Positions 30,181 to 39,980 of a stretch of 64,000 nucleotides of DNA are shown here, piece by piece (position 1 is the first letter of the stretch; the number at the start of each line of letters is the position of its first letter). A model generated the notes under the pieces. It worked only from the letters and a program-made list of their open reading frames with translations, had not been told where the DNA came from and ran no database searches. Source of the stretch: Cupriavidus numazuensis (lineage in GTDB: Bacteria; Pseudomonadota; Gammaproteobacteria; Burkholderiales; Burkholderiaceae); contig NZ_CAJPVI010000006.1 of assembly GCF_905397435.1 (NCBI RefSeq), forward strand, positions 62,001-126,000, read 5' to 3'. The position numbers and the translations under genes were made by a program.

Positions 30181-30975
30181 TCAGTTTTCGTCGTCCGGCG
30201 TCTTGCCGTGCGTGCCCGTAGGCGTAGCCACCGGCGCGGCGACGGGCGCGAGTGCCGCCTTGGCAGTCTTCCAGGCCGGCCCGACCAGGCGGATATTGCG
30301 CACGCGCTTGACCGCGGAAATCATGTAAACCGCGCCGAAGATCGGCCACCAGCGGTCGCCGGCCTTTTCCATGAACGCGGCGCGCTGCAGCCAGCGCTCG
30401 GTACGGTAGGGCGGGCAGTAGCAGCCGAACCGGCCGCGAATGATGTCAAATCCAAGCAGCTTGAGCCAGTCCTTGATGCGCACGAAGCCGATCGACTGCG
30501 CATCGGTCGGCAGGAACGGCATGGCACCAAGGCGGTTCAGGCCCTGGCGCGCGCCCCACAGGCTCATCGGGTTGAAGCAGGTCACCACCACGCGGCCTTC
30601 AGGCATCAGCACGCGCGATACCTCACGCAGCACTTCGTGCGGGTCCTCGGCGAACTCGAGTACGTGGGGCAGAGTGGCGAGGTCGATGCTCTGGGTGTCG
30701 AACGGCAGTTCGTCGAAGCGGCACAGCAGCTGGCGCGCGTCCGGGTGTGCCGCGCGCGGCCCGTGCGGGCCGCTGACGGGGTCGAGCGCGAGCGCCGAAA
30801 ACGGCATCCGGTTCTCGCGCAGGGTATCGATGGCGGGCAGGCCCATCTGGACCGCGTGATAGCCGAAAATATCCGGCACGGTCCGGTCGTATTGCCGCGC
30901 CTCCCACTCGAGCATGTATTGCCCGGGGGGCGAAGCCAGCCAGTCTTCCCAGCTTACAATCGGACGGTCAGCCAT
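30181..30975 (-). CDS. YafS-like SAM-dependent methyltransferase
   Basis: This 264-residue protein resembles class I methyltransferases of the YafS kind. The segment [20 protein letters not shown] is the usual post-motif II region and [15 protein letters not shown] follows. The N-terminal Rossmann glycine motif is weak, as is common in this family. The gene occurs next to rnhA and gloB in enterobacteria too, which supports the call. The substrate is unknown. It is divergent from gloB with 13 bp between the start codons. Confidence 0.78.
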   Translation of the reverse strand: MADRPIVSWEDWLASPPGQYMLEWEARQYDRTVPDIFGYHAVQMGLPAIDTLRENRMPFSALALDPVSGPHGPRAAHPDARQLLCRFDELPFDTQSIDLATLPHVLEFAEDPHEVLREVSRVLMPEGRVVVTCFNPMSLWGARQGLNRLGAMPFLPTDAQSIGFVRIKDWLKLLGFDIIRGRFGCYCPPYRTERWLQRAAFMEKAGDRWWPIFGAVYMISAVKRVRNIRLVGPAWKTAKAALAPVAAPVATPTGTHGKTPDDEN

Positions 30976-30988
30976 AGGAGCACGCGCA

Positions 30989-31789
30989 ATGTTGAAAGTG
31001 GAGCCGATCCCCGCATTCCAGGATAACTATATCTGGGCCATCCACGACGGCCGCAGTGCCGCCGTGGTCGATCCCGGCGAGGCGGCGCCGGTGGAGCGGT
31101 TCCTGAAGGACAAGGGCCTGGCTCTGGGCGCTATTGTAATCACCCATCACCATGGTGATCACCAGGGCGGCGTGGCGGAGTTGCTTTCGGCCCATCCGAC
31201 TACGCACGACGGCGCGCCGATGCCCGTGATCGGGCCGGCCGGGGAACGCATCGACGGACGCACACAGGCCGTGCGCGAGGGCGATACGGTGACGCTGCCG
31301 GCGCCCGCGCTGCAATTTCGCGTGCTTGACGTGCCCGGCCATACCGCCGGCCATGTTGCCTACGCCGGCGACCTCCCAGGCGTTGGCCCGGTGGTGTTCT
31401 GTGGTGATACGCTGTTCGCCACCGGCTGCGGCCGCCTGTTCGAGGGCACGCCGGCGCAGATGCTCGCGTCGCTGGACAAGCTGGCGTCGCTGCCGGGCGA
31501 GACGCGTGTGTACTGCGCCCATGAATACACGCGCAGCAATGTGCGCTTTGCGCGCGCAGTGGAGCCCGGCAACGCCGCGTTGGCTGACTGGGAAGCGCGC
31601 GTCGAGTCGCTGCGTGAAGCGGGCCAGCCGACTGTGCCATCCACGATCGAACTCGAGCGCCAGGTCAATCCATTCCTGCGCTCGCGCGAGCCCGCTGTGC
31701 GGGCGGCGGTCAAGGCCCAAGGCGGCAGCGTGGCAGGCGATGCGGAAGCTTTTGGCGCACTGCGCGGCTGGAAAGACAATTTCCGCTGA
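30989..31789 (+). CDS. gloB: Hydroxyacylglutathione hydrolase (glyoxalase II)
   Basis: The enzyme hydrolyses S-D-lactoylglutathione to D-lactate and glutathione, the second step of methylglyoxal removal. The 266-residue metallo-beta-lactamase fold has the metal motif THHHGDH near residue 52, a His in [10 protein letters not shown], an Asp in [17 protein letters not shown], and a late His in YCAHEYT. ATG 30989 is preferred; an upstream start would run into the divergent methyltransferase gene. Length is normal (about 250-265). Confidence 0.95.
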   Translation: MLKVEPIPAFQDNYIWAIHDGRSAAVVDPGEAAPVERFLKDKGLALGAIVITHHHGDHQGGVAELLSAHPTTHDGAPMPVIGPAGERIDGRTQAVREGDTVTLPAPALQFRVLDVPGHTAGHVAYAGDLPGVGPVVFCGDTLFATGCGRLFEGTPAQMLASLDKLASLPGETRVYCAHEYTRSNVRFARAVEPGNAALADWEARVESLREAGQPTVPSTIELERQVNPFLRSREPAVRAAVKAQGGSVAGDAEAFGALRGWKDNFR

Positions 31790-31879
31790 GTATGGTTGTC
31801 CTACCCCAGGAGCGCGCTAGCGCCCGTGCGGCAAGGGTCTGCGACAGGTCGAAGGCCAATTGTCTTCTGGAAAATCTCA

Positions 31880-31908
31880 TTGACGTGAAAGCCTGTTTTT
31901 TTTAGCAT
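31880..31908 (+). promoter_or_regulatory. Predicted promoter of mltD
   Basis: TTGACG (31880-31885) and TAGCAT (31903-31908) are 17 bp apart and match the sigma-70 boxes in five and four of six positions. A T-run fills part of the spacer. The mltD ATG lies 36 bp downstream. Confidence 0.6.
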
Positions 31909-31943
31909 CACGCAACCTTTTAGCGTCACAATTCGAGAACTTA

Positions 31944-33617
31944 ATGAAATTTGGTCGATTACTGGCGGTGTTTGCAAGCGTGGCGCTGCTCGCAGCCTGC
32001 GCCAGCACGCCTACACCGCCCGGCGCCAATGCGTCCGGCGCCCCGACCGCCCTGACCTCCACGCGCAGCGGTAAGGATCCGCTCAACTCGCTCAGCGTCG
32101 ACAAGACGCTCGCCCCTGGCGCAGCCAGCATGAACCCTGACCAGCCCGGGCTGGACTGGCTGCGTGGCCCGTCCTCCGACATCTGGGACCGCATCCGCCG
32201 TGGCTTCGCCATGCAGGACCTGGAAGGGACGCTGGTTGACGACCGCACGCAGTGGTATTCGCAGCGACCGGAATACATGGAACGCATGGTGGCGCGTTCG
32301 AGCCGCTATCTGTATCACATCGTGGAAGAGCTGGAGCGGCGCAATATGCCGACCGAGCTGGCGTTGCTGCCGTTCGTCGAGAGCGCGTTCAACCCGCAGG
32401 CGCAGTCGAGCGCCAAGGCGGCTGGCATGTGGCAGTTCATCCCGAGCACGGGCAAGACCTACAACCTGAAGCAGAACATGTTCCGGGACGAGCGCCGCGA
32501 TGTGCTGGCGTCGACCGACGCGGCGCTCGATTACCTGGCGCGCCTCTATGACATGTTCGGCGACTGGCATCTGGCGCTGGCCGCGTACAACTGGGGCGAG
32601 GGCGCGGTGTCGCGCGCCATTGCGCGCAACCAGGCGCGCGGCCTGCCGACGGACTACGCCAGCCTGACCATGCCGAACGAGACACGCTACTACGTGCCGA
32701 AGCTGCAGGCGGTGAAGAACATCATCGCCAATCCGGCCGCGTACGGCGTCAGGCTGCCCGAGATTCCGGATCATCCGTATTTCGTCACGGTCACGACTAG
32801 CCGCGATATCGACGTCACGCTGGCGGCCAAGCTCGCCAATATGTCGCTCGAGGAATTCAAGGCGCTGAACCCGTCGTTCAACCGGCCGGTGATCCTGGGT
32901 GCATCCAACCCGCAGATCCTGCTGCCGTTCGATAACGCCGAACGCTTCCAGTACAACCTGAACACCTATCGTGGCGGGCTGTCGAGCTGGACCGCGGTGA
33001 CCGTGGACAACCGCGAACGCGTGGAAGCGCTCGCGGCGCGCCTGAACGTCGATCCGGACACGCTGCGCGAGATCAACAGCATTCCGCGCGGCATGCGGCT
33101 GAAAGCCGGGTCGACGGTGATGATTCCGCGTTCGGGTCACCACGACCAGGACATCAGCGCGACGCTGGCCGACAGCGCCATGCTGGCGATGGAGCCTGAC
33201 TTGCCCGATGCGCGCCGCCTCGTGGTGCGTGCCGGGCGCCGGGACACGGTGACTTCGGTGGCGCACCGCTACGGTGTATCGCCGGGCCAGGTGCAGTCGT
33301 GGAACAAGCTTTCGGGCACCAAGCTGGTCGCAGGGCAAAGCCTGGTGCTGATGGTGCCGGTTCGCGCCGGCGGCGCGGGCAAGGCCACGCGCACGGCACG
33401 CGCGGAACCGGAGGCAGACAAGCCCGAAGTCGTGCGCGTCTCCGCTTCCGGCAAGGGCAAAGGCAAGGCCGAAGGCCGCAAGCGCATGACGGTGGAAGCC
33501 GCGCCGCGCCAGGCGGCAAGCAAGGGCGCCGGTGCCTCGCGCTCGGCCGCCGCCAAGTCCGCGCCGGCGGTGAAGGCCTCCTCCAAGGGAACTTCGAAGG
33601 CTGCCAAGGCGCGATAG
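31944..33617 (+). CDS. mltD: Membrane-bound lytic murein transglycosylase D with LysM domains
   Basis: This lipoprotein enzyme cleaves peptidoglycan glycan strands and leaves 1,6-anhydromuramic ends. The 557-residue protein has a lipobox LLAAC (Cys20). An SLT domain carries the catalytic Glu146 in PFVESAFNPQAQS and the motif GMWQFIPSTGK. Two LysM-like modules follow, around residues 350-400 and 430-480. The end (about 485-557) is rich in Ala, Lys and Ser, like histone H1 tails, and is not part of the enzyme core. A strong terminator follows. Confidence 0.93.
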   Translation: MKFGRLLAVFASVALLAACASTPTPPGANASGAPTALTSTRSGKDPLNSLSVDKTLAPGAASMNPDQPGLDWLRGPSSDIWDRIRRGFAMQDLEGTLVDDRTQWYSQRPEYMERMVARSSRYLYHIVEELERRNMPTELALLPFVESAFNPQAQSSAKAAGMWQFIPSTGKTYNLKQNMFRDERRDVLASTDAALDYLARLYDMFGDWHLALAAYNWGEGAVSRAIARNQARGLPTDYASLTMPNETRYYVPKLQAVKNIIANPAAYGVRLPEIPDHPYFVTVTTSRDIDVTLAAKLANMSLEEFKALNPSFNRPVILGASNPQILLPFDNAERFQYNLNTYRGGLSSWTAVTVDNRERVEALAARLNVDPDTLREINSIPRGMRLKAGSTVMIPRSGHHDQDISATLADSAMLAMEPDLPDARRLVVRAGRRDTVTSVAHRYGVSPGQVQSWNKLSGTKLVAGQSLVLMVPVRAGGAGKATRTARAEPEADKPEVVRVSASGKGKGKAEGRKRMTVEAAPRQAASKGAGASRSAAAKSAPAVKASSKGTSKAAKAR

Positions 33618-33636
33618 GCGTCGGCGTGGCCGGATG

Positions 33637-33669
33637 AAACGGGGCGTGCCTGGGGCACGCCCCGTTTTT
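33637..33669 (+). terminator. Rho-independent terminator after mltD
   Basis: AAACGGGGCGTGCC (33637-33650) pairs perfectly with GGCACGCCCCGTTT (33654-33667) around a three-base loop, followed by further T residues. It is 20 bp after the mltD stop codon. Confidence 0.9.
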
Positions 33670-33773
33670 CATTGCGCCGCGGCGGTTGCCCATCTGGCCG
33701 AAGGCGCACAGGCGGCCGTGCCGGTGGCAAACTAGCAGGACGATAACTACCGCAGACGCGGAGGAGACCTGCC

Positions 33774-35666
33774 ATGACGGCAAGCCATGCCGTGCATGCC
33801 CGTTCGCTGGCCGACCCCGAGGGGTTCTGGGCCGAACAGGCGCAGCGCATCGACTGGGAAACCCCGTTCGGACAAGTGCTCGACAACAGCCGCGCACCGT
33901 TCACGCGCTGGTTCGTTGGCGGACGCACCAACCTGTGCCACAACGCGCTGGACCGGCACCTGGCCGCCCGCGCGCAGCAGCCGGCGCTGGTCTGGGTGTC
34001 CACCGAAACCGACCAGCAACGCACCTACACCTACGCGCAGCTGCACGACGAGGTCAACCGCATGGCGGCCATCCTGCAGGGGCTGGGCGTGCAGAAGGGC
34101 GACCGCGTGCTGGTCTATATGCCGATGATTCCGGAGGCTACGTTCGCGATGCTGGCCTGTGCCCGCATCGGCGCGATCCACTCGGTCGTGTTCGGCGGTT
34201 TTGCGTCGGTCAGCCTCGCCGCGCGCATCGATGATGCGCAGCCGCGCGTGGTGATCAGCGCCGACGCCGGTTCCCGCGCCGGCAAGGTGGTGCCGTACAA
34301 GCCGCTGCTCGACGAAGCCATCCGCCTGTCCGGCCACAAGCCCGAGAAGGTGTTGCTGGTCGACCGCAAGCTGGCGGACATGCCGCGCGTCGATGGTCGC
34401 GATGAAGACTACGCAGCCTGGCGCGAACGCGTGGCCGGTACGCAAGTGCCGTGCACGTGGCTGGAGTCGTCCGAGCCGTCCTACGTGCTGTACACCTCCG
34501 GCACCACCGGCAAGCCCAAAGGCGTGCAGCGCGACACGGGTGGCTATGCGGTGGCGCTGGCCACTTCGATGGACTACATCTTCTGCGGCAAGGCTGGCGA
34601 CACCATGTTCACGGCCTCGGACATCGGCTGGGTCGTGGGGCATAGCTACATCGTCTATGGCCCGCTGCTCGCGGGCATGACCACGCTGATGTACGAGGGC
34701 ACGCCGATCCGCCCGGACGGCGGCATCCTGTGGCGGCTGGTGGAGCAGTACAAGGTCAACCTGATGTTCAGCGCGCCCACGGCGATCCGTGTGCTCAAGA
34801 AGCAGGATCCAGCCTTCCTGACGCAATACGACCTGTCGAGCCTGCGCCTGCTGTTCCTGGCCGGCGAGCCGCTCGACGAACCCACCGCGCAGTGGATCCA
34901 GGATGGCATCGGCAAGCCGGTGGTCGACAACTACTGGCAGACGGAATCGGGCTGGCCGATCATTGCGATCCAGCGCGGCATCGAGGCGCTGCCGCCCAAG
35001 CTCGGCTCGCCGGGCGTGCCAGCGTATGGCTATGACCTGCGCATCGTTGATGAGAGCACCGGCGAGGAGTGCGCCCCCGGTCAGAAGGGCGTGGTCGCCA
35101 TCGACGGTCCGCTGCCGCCGGGATGCATGAGCACGGTATGGGGTGACGACGAACGTTTCGTGCGCACGTACTGGTCGGCGGTGCCGAACCGGCTCTGCTA
35201 TTCGACGTTCGACTGGGGCGTGCGCGACGAAGATGGCTACGTGTTCATCCTCGGCCGGACCGACGATGTCATCAACGTCGCCGGCCACCGCCTGGGGACG
35301 CGCGAGATCGAGGAGAGCCTGTCTTCGCACCCCGGCGTGGCCGAAGTCGCGGTCGTTGGCGTGCAGGACGCGCTCAAAGGGCAGGTGGCAATGGGCTTCT
35401 GCATTGCTCGCGACACCGCGCGCACGGCCACGCCGGAGGCCCGGCTGGCGTTCGAGGGCGAGCTGATGAAGACTGTCGAGCAACAGCTGGGCGCGGTGGC
35501 GCGTCCGTCACGCGTGCTTTTCCTGAACGTGCTGCCCAAGACGCGCTCGGGCAAGTTGCTGCGGCGCGCCATCCAGGCCGTTGCGGAAGGGCGCGATCCG
35601 GGGGACCTCACGACGATTGAAGACCCCGCAGCGCTCGAGCAATTGGTTTCAGCCTTGAAGGGCTGA
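33774..35666 (+). CDS. prpE: Propionyl-CoA synthetase (propionate--CoA ligase)
   Basis: The enzyme activates propionate with ATP and CoA. The 630-residue length and the N-terminal segment GGRTNLCHNALDRHL fit PrpE better than Acs. The AMP-binding core is [20 protein letters not shown]. Lys594 in PKTRSGKLLRR is the catalytic lysine. The methylcitrate genes (prpB, prpC, acnD) are not in the window, so this copy stands apart from its pathway. It is flanked upstream by the mltD terminator. Downstream lie inverted repeats before the aromatic operon, so it is probably transcribed alone. Confidence 0.88.
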   Translation: MTASHAVHARSLADPEGFWAEQAQRIDWETPFGQVLDNSRAPFTRWFVGGRTNLCHNALDRHLAARAQQPALVWVSTETDQQRTYTYAQLHDEVNRMAAILQGLGVQKGDRVLVYMPMIPEATFAMLACARIGAIHSVVFGGFASVSLAARIDDAQPRVVISADAGSRAGKVVPYKPLLDEAIRLSGHKPEKVLLVDRKLADMPRVDGRDEDYAAWRERVAGTQVPCTWLESSEPSYVLYTSGTTGKPKGVQRDTGGYAVALATSMDYIFCGKAGDTMFTASDIGWVVGHSYIVYGPLLAGMTTLMYEGTPIRPDGGILWRLVEQYKVNLMFSAPTAIRVLKKQDPAFLTQYDLSSLRLLFLAGEPLDEPTAQWIQDGIGKPVVDNYWQTESGWPIIAIQRGIEALPPKLGSPGVPAYGYDLRIVDESTGEECAPGQKGVVAIDGPLPPGCMSTVWGDDERFVRTYWSAVPNRLCYSTFDWGVRDEDGYVFILGRTDDVINVAGHRLGTREIEESLSSHPGVAEVAVVGVQDALKGQVAMGFCIARDTARTATPEARLAFEGELMKTVEQQLGAVARPSRVLFLNVLPKTRSGKLLRRAIQAVAEGRDPGDLTTIEDPAALEQLVSALKG

Positions 35667-35697
35667 ACAGGGCCGGGCGTCCGCGCCCGGACGACGA

Positions 35698-35735
35698 TAT
35701 CTGCAATGTGCGCCGGTCGGGGCACATTGCAGATA
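35698..35735. promoter_or_regulatory. Perfect 14-bp inverted repeat downstream of prpE
   Basis: TATCTGCAATGTGC (35698-35711) and GCACATTGCAGATA (35722-35735) are exactly complementary with a 10-bp spacer. The transcript could form a strong hairpin after prpE, but no T-run follows. The size would also suit a dimeric repressor upstream of the aromatic operon. Confidence 0.65.
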
Positions 35736-35763
35736 CACCTTGCAACGGCCGGGCATGCAGACT

Positions 35764-35785
35764 AATATTTGAAGCATAAAATATT
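35764..35785. promoter_or_regulatory. AT-rich inverted repeat before the 2-aminobenzoyl-CoA operon
   Basis: AATATTT (35764-35770) and AAATATT (35779-35785) form a perfect inverted repeat with an 8-bp spacer inside an unusually AT-rich patch about 60 bp before the operon's first ATG. It is a candidate MarR- or TetR-type operator and promoter site. No regulator gene adjoins it. Confidence 0.6.
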
Positions 35786-35842
35786 TAAACCTGATTTAGA
35801 TGTGCTCCCTGCCTATGCGGGGTGCCCGGCAGGAGACGACAG

Positions 35843-38212
35843 ATGCGAGTGCTTTGTATTGGCGGCGGCCCAGCGGGACTGTACTTCGGGCTGTTGATGA
35901 AGCTGCAGGATCCGGCTAATGAAGTCATCGTGGTGGAGCGCAACCGGCCTTATGACACCTTTGGGTGGGGCGTGGTGTTCTCCGACGCCACCATGGACAA
36001 CCTCAAGGTTGCCGATCCCGTCAGCGCCGCCGAGATCAACGAGGCGTTCAACCACTGGGACGACATCGATGTCCATATCGGCGGCCGCACCATCCGCTCG
36101 GGTGGCCACGGCTTTATCGGCATCGGCCGCAAGCGCCTGCTTAACATCCTGCAGGCGCGCTGCGAAGCGCTCGGCGTCAAGCTGGTGTTCGAGACGGATG
36201 TCTCGGACGATCAGGCGCTGGCGATGCAGTACCAGGCCGATCTCGTCATTGCCTCGGACGGCCTGAACAGCCGCATCCGTACCCGCTACGCCGACACTTT
36301 CCAGCCGGATATCGACACGCGCCAGTGCCGCTTCGTCTGGCTCGGCACGCACAAGCTGTTCGATGCGTTCACGTTTGCGTTCGAGAAGACCGAACACGGC
36401 TGGTTCCAGGCGCATGCGTACCGCTTTGACGACAACACCTCGACCTTTATCGTCGAGACGCCGGAAGAGGTCTGGCGCGCTGCAGGCATCGAGCAGATGA
36501 GCCAGGAAGAGGGCATCGCGTACTGCGAGAAGCTCTTCGCCAGATACCTCGACGGCAACAAGCTGATCAGCAATGCCACCCATCTGCGCGGCTCGGCCAA
36601 CTGGATCCGCTTCCCACGCGTGATCTGCAAGCACTGGGTGCACTGGAACACGCTGCCCGACGGCCGCCGCGTGCCGGTGGTGCTGATGGGCGATGCCGCG
36701 CACACGGCGCATTTCTCCATTGGCTCGGGTACGAAACTGGCGCTGGAAGACGCGATCGATCTGGCCACCGATATCGCGGCTTCGGGCCCGTCCGCGCATG
36801 ACGCGCTGCCTGCGGCGCTGGAGCGCTACGAGGCTACCCGCAGCGTGGAAGTGCTGAAGATCCAGAACGCCGCGCGCAATTCCACCGAATGGTTCGAGAA
36901 TGTCGAGCGCTATGCGGGACTCGCGCCCGAGCAGTTTGCATATTCGCTGCTGACGCGTTCTCAGCGCATCTCGCATGAGAACCTGCGTGTGCGCGATGCT
37001 GGCTACGTGCAGAAGTTCGAGCACTGGCTGGCCGGAGAGGCCGGCGTGCCTGCCGAATCGCTGCGACTGCGCGAAGACAAGCCCGTTCCCCCGATGTTCA
37101 CGCCGTACCGCGTGCGAGGTGTCACGTTGAAGAACCGCGTGGTGGTCTCGCCGATGGCGATGTACTCGAGCGTGGATGGCGTGCCGGGCGATTTCCATCT
37201 GGTGCATCTCGGCTCGCGCGCGCTCGGCGGGGCCGGCATGGTCGTGGCCGAGATGACCTGCGTGTCGCCCGATGCGCGCATCACGCCGGCGTGCCCGGGT
37301 TTGTGGAACGACGCGCAGCGCGATGCGTGGAAGCGCATCGTCGATTTCGTGCATGCGAACAGCGACGCGCGCATCGCCATGCAGATCGGTCATGCCGGGC
37401 GCAAGGGGTCGACGCAACTGGGATGGGAGAAGATGGACCATCCGCTGCCGCAGGGCAACTGGCCGCTGCTGTCGGCCTCGCCGATTCCGTATCTGCCCGG
37501 CGAATCGCAGGTGCCGCGTGAAATGACGCGTGAAGATATGGACCGCGTGCGCGATGATTTCGTCGCTGCTGCACACCGCGCAGCAGAGGCCGGATTCGAC
37601 TGGCTTGAGTTGCACTGCGCGCACGGTTACCTGCTGTCGAGCTTCATCTCGCCGCTGAGCAACCAGCGCGCCGACGAATACGGCGGCACGCTCGCCAACC
37701 GGCTGCGCTACCCGCTCGAAGTGTTTGCGGCCGTGCGTGCGGTATGGCCGGCCGACAAGCCGATGTCGGTCCGCATCTCGGCGCACGACTGGGTCGAAGG
37801 CGGCATCACGCCCGATGATGCGGTGGAGATCGCGCGTGCGTTCAAGGCAGCCGGCGCCGACATGATCGACTGTTCATCGGGCCAGGTCAGCCCGGACCAG
37901 GCGCCGGTCTACGGTCGGATGTACCAGACGCCGTTTGCTGACCGCATCCGTAACGAGGCAGATATTCCGACGATTGCGGTGGGCGCGATCTTCGAGGCTG
38001 ACCATGTCGACAGCATCATCGCCGCGGGTCGTGCGGACCTGTGCGCCGTGGCGCGTCCGCATCTGGCCGATCCGGCGTGGACGCTGCATGAGGCGGCGAA
38101 GCTCGGCTACCGCGACGTGAGCTGGCCGCGGCAGTATGAGGCCGGCAAGCGCCAGCTCGAAACCAACCTGGAACGCGCGGCGGCTTTGGCCCGCGCCGTG
38201 GTGGAGCACTGA
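35843..38212 (+). CDS. abmA: 2-aminobenzoyl-CoA monooxygenase/reductase-type fusion enzyme
   Basis: This 789-residue flavoprotein joins two enzymes. The N-terminal half is a single-component FAD monooxygenase, with [14 protein letters not shown] at 3-16 and [20 protein letters not shown] near 290. The C-terminal half (about 410-780) is an Old Yellow Enzyme-like FMN reductase, with [20 protein letters not shown] and [11 protein letters not shown]. This layout is that of 2-aminobenzoyl-CoA monooxygenase/reductase from Azoarcus. That enzyme hydroxylates and then reduces the ring to a non-aromatic CoA ester. Automatic pipelines may call such proteins salicylyl-CoA 5-hydroxylase. AGGAGACGAC precedes the ATG. 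It is first in a seven-gene operon. Confidence 0.85.
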   Translation: MRVLCIGGGPAGLYFGLLMKLQDPANEVIVVERNRPYDTFGWGVVFSDATMDNLKVADPVSAAEINEAFNHWDDIDVHIGGRTIRSGGHGFIGIGRKRLLNILQARCEALGVKLVFETDVSDDQALAMQYQADLVIASDGLNSRIRTRYADTFQPDIDTRQCRFVWLGTHKLFDAFTFAFEKTEHGWFQAHAYRFDDNTSTFIVETPEEVWRAAGIEQMSQEEGIAYCEKLFARYLDGNKLISNATHLRGSANWIRFPRVICKHWVHWNTLPDGRRVPVVLMGDAAHTAHFSIGSGTKLALEDAIDLATDIAASGPSAHDALPAALERYEATRSVEVLKIQNAARNSTEWFENVERYAGLAPEQFAYSLLTRSQRISHENLRVRDAGYVQKFEHWLAGEAGVPAESLRLREDKPVPPMFTPYRVRGVTLKNRVVVSPMAMYSSVDGVPGDFHLVHLGSRALGGAGMVVAEMTCVSPDARITPACPGLWNDAQRDAWKRIVDFVHANSDARIAMQIGHAGRKGSTQLGWEKMDHPLPQGNWPLLSASPIPYLPGESQVPREMTREDMDRVRDDFVAAAHRAAEAGFDWLELHCAHGYLLSSFISPLSNQRADEYGGTLANRLRYPLEVFAAVRAVWPADKPMSVRISAHDWVEGGITPDDAVEIARAFKAAGADMIDCSSGQVSPDQAPVYGRMYQTPFADRIRNEADIPTIAVGAIFEADHVDSIIAAGRADLCAVARPHLADPAWTLHEAAKLGYRDVSWPRQYEAGKRQLETNLERAAALARAVVEH

Positions 38213-38214
38213 CG

Positions 38215-39015
38215 ATGGCAGCCGAGTTTTCCCTGCAAGGCCGGCACGCACTGGTCACCGGTGGCGGGCGCGGCATCGGCGCGGCAATCGCGCGGCGGCT
38301 GCTGGCTGACGGCGCGAGCGTCACGCTGGTTGGACGCGACGTGCAGGTGCTGGAATGCGCCGTCGATGAACTGCGTCCGCTGCTGGTCGGTGCTGCGGTG
38401 CTGACTGCGGTGCCTGCCGACATCAGCGATGCCGACAGCGTCGCGGCCGCGTTTGCCGCGGCCGTGGCCAAGGCCGGCCCGGTAGGCGTGCTTGTGAACA
38501 ACGCCGGCCAGGCGCATAGCGCGCCGTTCGGCAAGACCAGCCTGGCGCTGTGGCAGCGCATGCTGGACGTCAACCTGACGGGCACCTTCCTGTGCACGCA
38601 GGCTGCGCTGCCCGCGATGACGGCAGCGGGGTGGGGGCGCATCGTCAATGTCGCAAGCACCGCGGGCCTGATCGGCTATGGCTACGTCAGCGCCTACTGC
38701 GCGGCCAAGCATGGCGTGATCGGTCTCACGCGTTCGCTGGCGCTGGAAACGGCGCGCAGTGGCGTGACCGTCAATGCGGTCTGCCCGGGTTATACGGAGA
38801 CCGACATCGTGCGCGACGCCGTGGCCAATATCGTCGACAAGACCGGCCGTAGCGAGGCGGAGGCGCGCGCCGAGCTCGCGGCACGCAACCCGCAGCGCAG
38901 GCTGGTGCAGCCCGACGAAGTCGCGGACGCGGTGGCATGGCTGTGCCAGCCATCGGCGAGCGCGATGACGGGGCAGGCGATCGCCGTGGCGGGCGGCGAA
39001 GTGATGACCGGATGA
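38215..39015 (+). CDS. SDR-family 3-hydroxyacyl-CoA dehydrogenase-like enzyme
   Basis: This 266-residue short-chain dehydrogenase has the NAD(P) motif [14 protein letters not shown] near residue 15, NNAGQ near 95, the catalytic Ser in [11 protein letters not shown] and the YxxxK pair in [14 protein letters not shown]. It begins three bases after the fusion gene. In the proposed pathway it would oxidise a ring-derived 3-hydroxyacyl-CoA. The exact step is inferred from its neighbours only. Confidence 0.8.
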   Translation: MAAEFSLQGRHALVTGGGRGIGAAIARRLLADGASVTLVGRDVQVLECAVDELRPLLVGAAVLTAVPADISDADSVAAAFAAAVAKAGPVGVLVNNAGQAHSAPFGKTSLALWQRMLDVNLTGTFLCTQAALPAMTAAGWGRIVNVASTAGLIGYGYVSAYCAAKHGVIGLTRSLALETARSGVTVNAVCPGYTETDIVRDAVANIVDKTGRSEAEARAELAARNPQRRLVQPDEVADAVAWLCQPSASAMTGQAIAVAGGEVMTG

Positions 39016-39095
39016 ACGCAAGCCGCAGGTATGCGGCAGCGCAAGCGAACAGGGCAGCGGAACGCGCTGCAGACCGAATCAGACAGAGAGAAACC

Positions 39096-39947
39096 ATGAC
39101 CGATATCGCGCTCGACATGCGCCACCACAAGCGCAGCTTTGCGGACTACTCGCCGAAACACTTCCTGTGGTCCGTCTCGGACGACGGCAAGGTGGGCACC
39201 ATCACGCTGAACCGCCCGGAGCGCAAGAACCCGCTCACGTTCGATTCCTATGCCGAGCTGCGCGACCTGTTCCGCGCGCTGTGCTATGCGAGCGATATCA
39301 AGACCGTGGTCGTGACTGGCGCGGGCGGCAATTTCTGCTCGGGTGGCGACGTGCACGAGATCATCGGGCCGCTCACGAAGATGACCATGCCGGAGCTGCT
39401 CGACTTCACGCGCATGACCGGCGACCTCGTCAAGGCCATGCGTGCGTGCCCGCAGCCGGTGATCAGCGCGATTGACGGCATCTGCGCCGGAGCTGGGGCA
39501 ATGATGGCACTGGCTTCCGACATGCGCGTGGGCACGGCACAGGCCAAGACCGCTTTCCTGTTCGTGCGCGTGGGTTTGGCGGGTGCCGACATGGGCGCGT
39601 GCTCGTTGCTGCCGCGCGTGATCGGGCAGGGCCGGGCCAGCGAACTGCTTTACACCGGCCGCGTGATGACCGCGGAAGAAGGCCTGCAGTGGGGCTTCTT
39701 CAATGCGCTGCATGCGTCAGACAAGGTGCTGGCCGAGGCGCACGCGCTGGCTGCGCAACTCTCCGCCGGTCCGACCTTTGCGCACGGCGTGACCAAGAAG
39801 CTGCTGCACCAGGAATGGAACATGGGCCTAGACGAAGCCATCGAGGCCGAAGCCGAAGCGCAGGCCATCTGCATGCAGACACGCGACTTCCGGCGCGCCT
39901 ATGAGGCGTTCGTCGCCAAGAACAAGCCGGTGTTCGAGGGCGACTGA
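39096..39947 (+). CDS. Enoyl-CoA hydratase/isomerase-family protein
   Basis: The 283-residue crotonase-fold protein has the oxyanion-hole segments [15 protein letters not shown] and [19 protein letters not shown]. The N-terminus [17 protein letters not shown] is longer than in fatty-acid hydratases, as in aromatic-pathway members. It likely hydrates or opens the dearomatised ring-CoA intermediate. ATG 39096 is chosen at the family start; upstream codons overlap the SDR gene. Confidence 0.8.
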   Translation: MTDIALDMRHHKRSFADYSPKHFLWSVSDDGKVGTITLNRPERKNPLTFDSYAELRDLFRALCYASDIKTVVVTGAGGNFCSGGDVHEIIGPLTKMTMPELLDFTRMTGDLVKAMRACPQPVISAIDGICAGAGAMMALASDMRVGTAQAKTAFLFVRVGLAGADMGACSLLPRVIGQGRASELLYTGRVMTAEEGLQWGFFNALHASDKVLAEAHALAAQLSAGPTFAHGVTKKLLHQEWNMGLDEAIEAEAEAQAICMQTRDFRRAYEAFVAKNKPVFEGD

Positions 39948-39980
39948 GCGCAAACGAAGGCGCAACCAAAAGGATTTCCG

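Noticed and set aside
33747-35483. Minus-strand frame of 578 codons opposite prpE
   Set aside because: Shadow of prpE; composition is that of an antisense frame and no domain is visible.
35813-37786. Minus-strand frame of 657 codons opposite the fusion monooxygenase
   Set aside because: Shadow frame; the opposite strand has clear FAD and FMN motifs.
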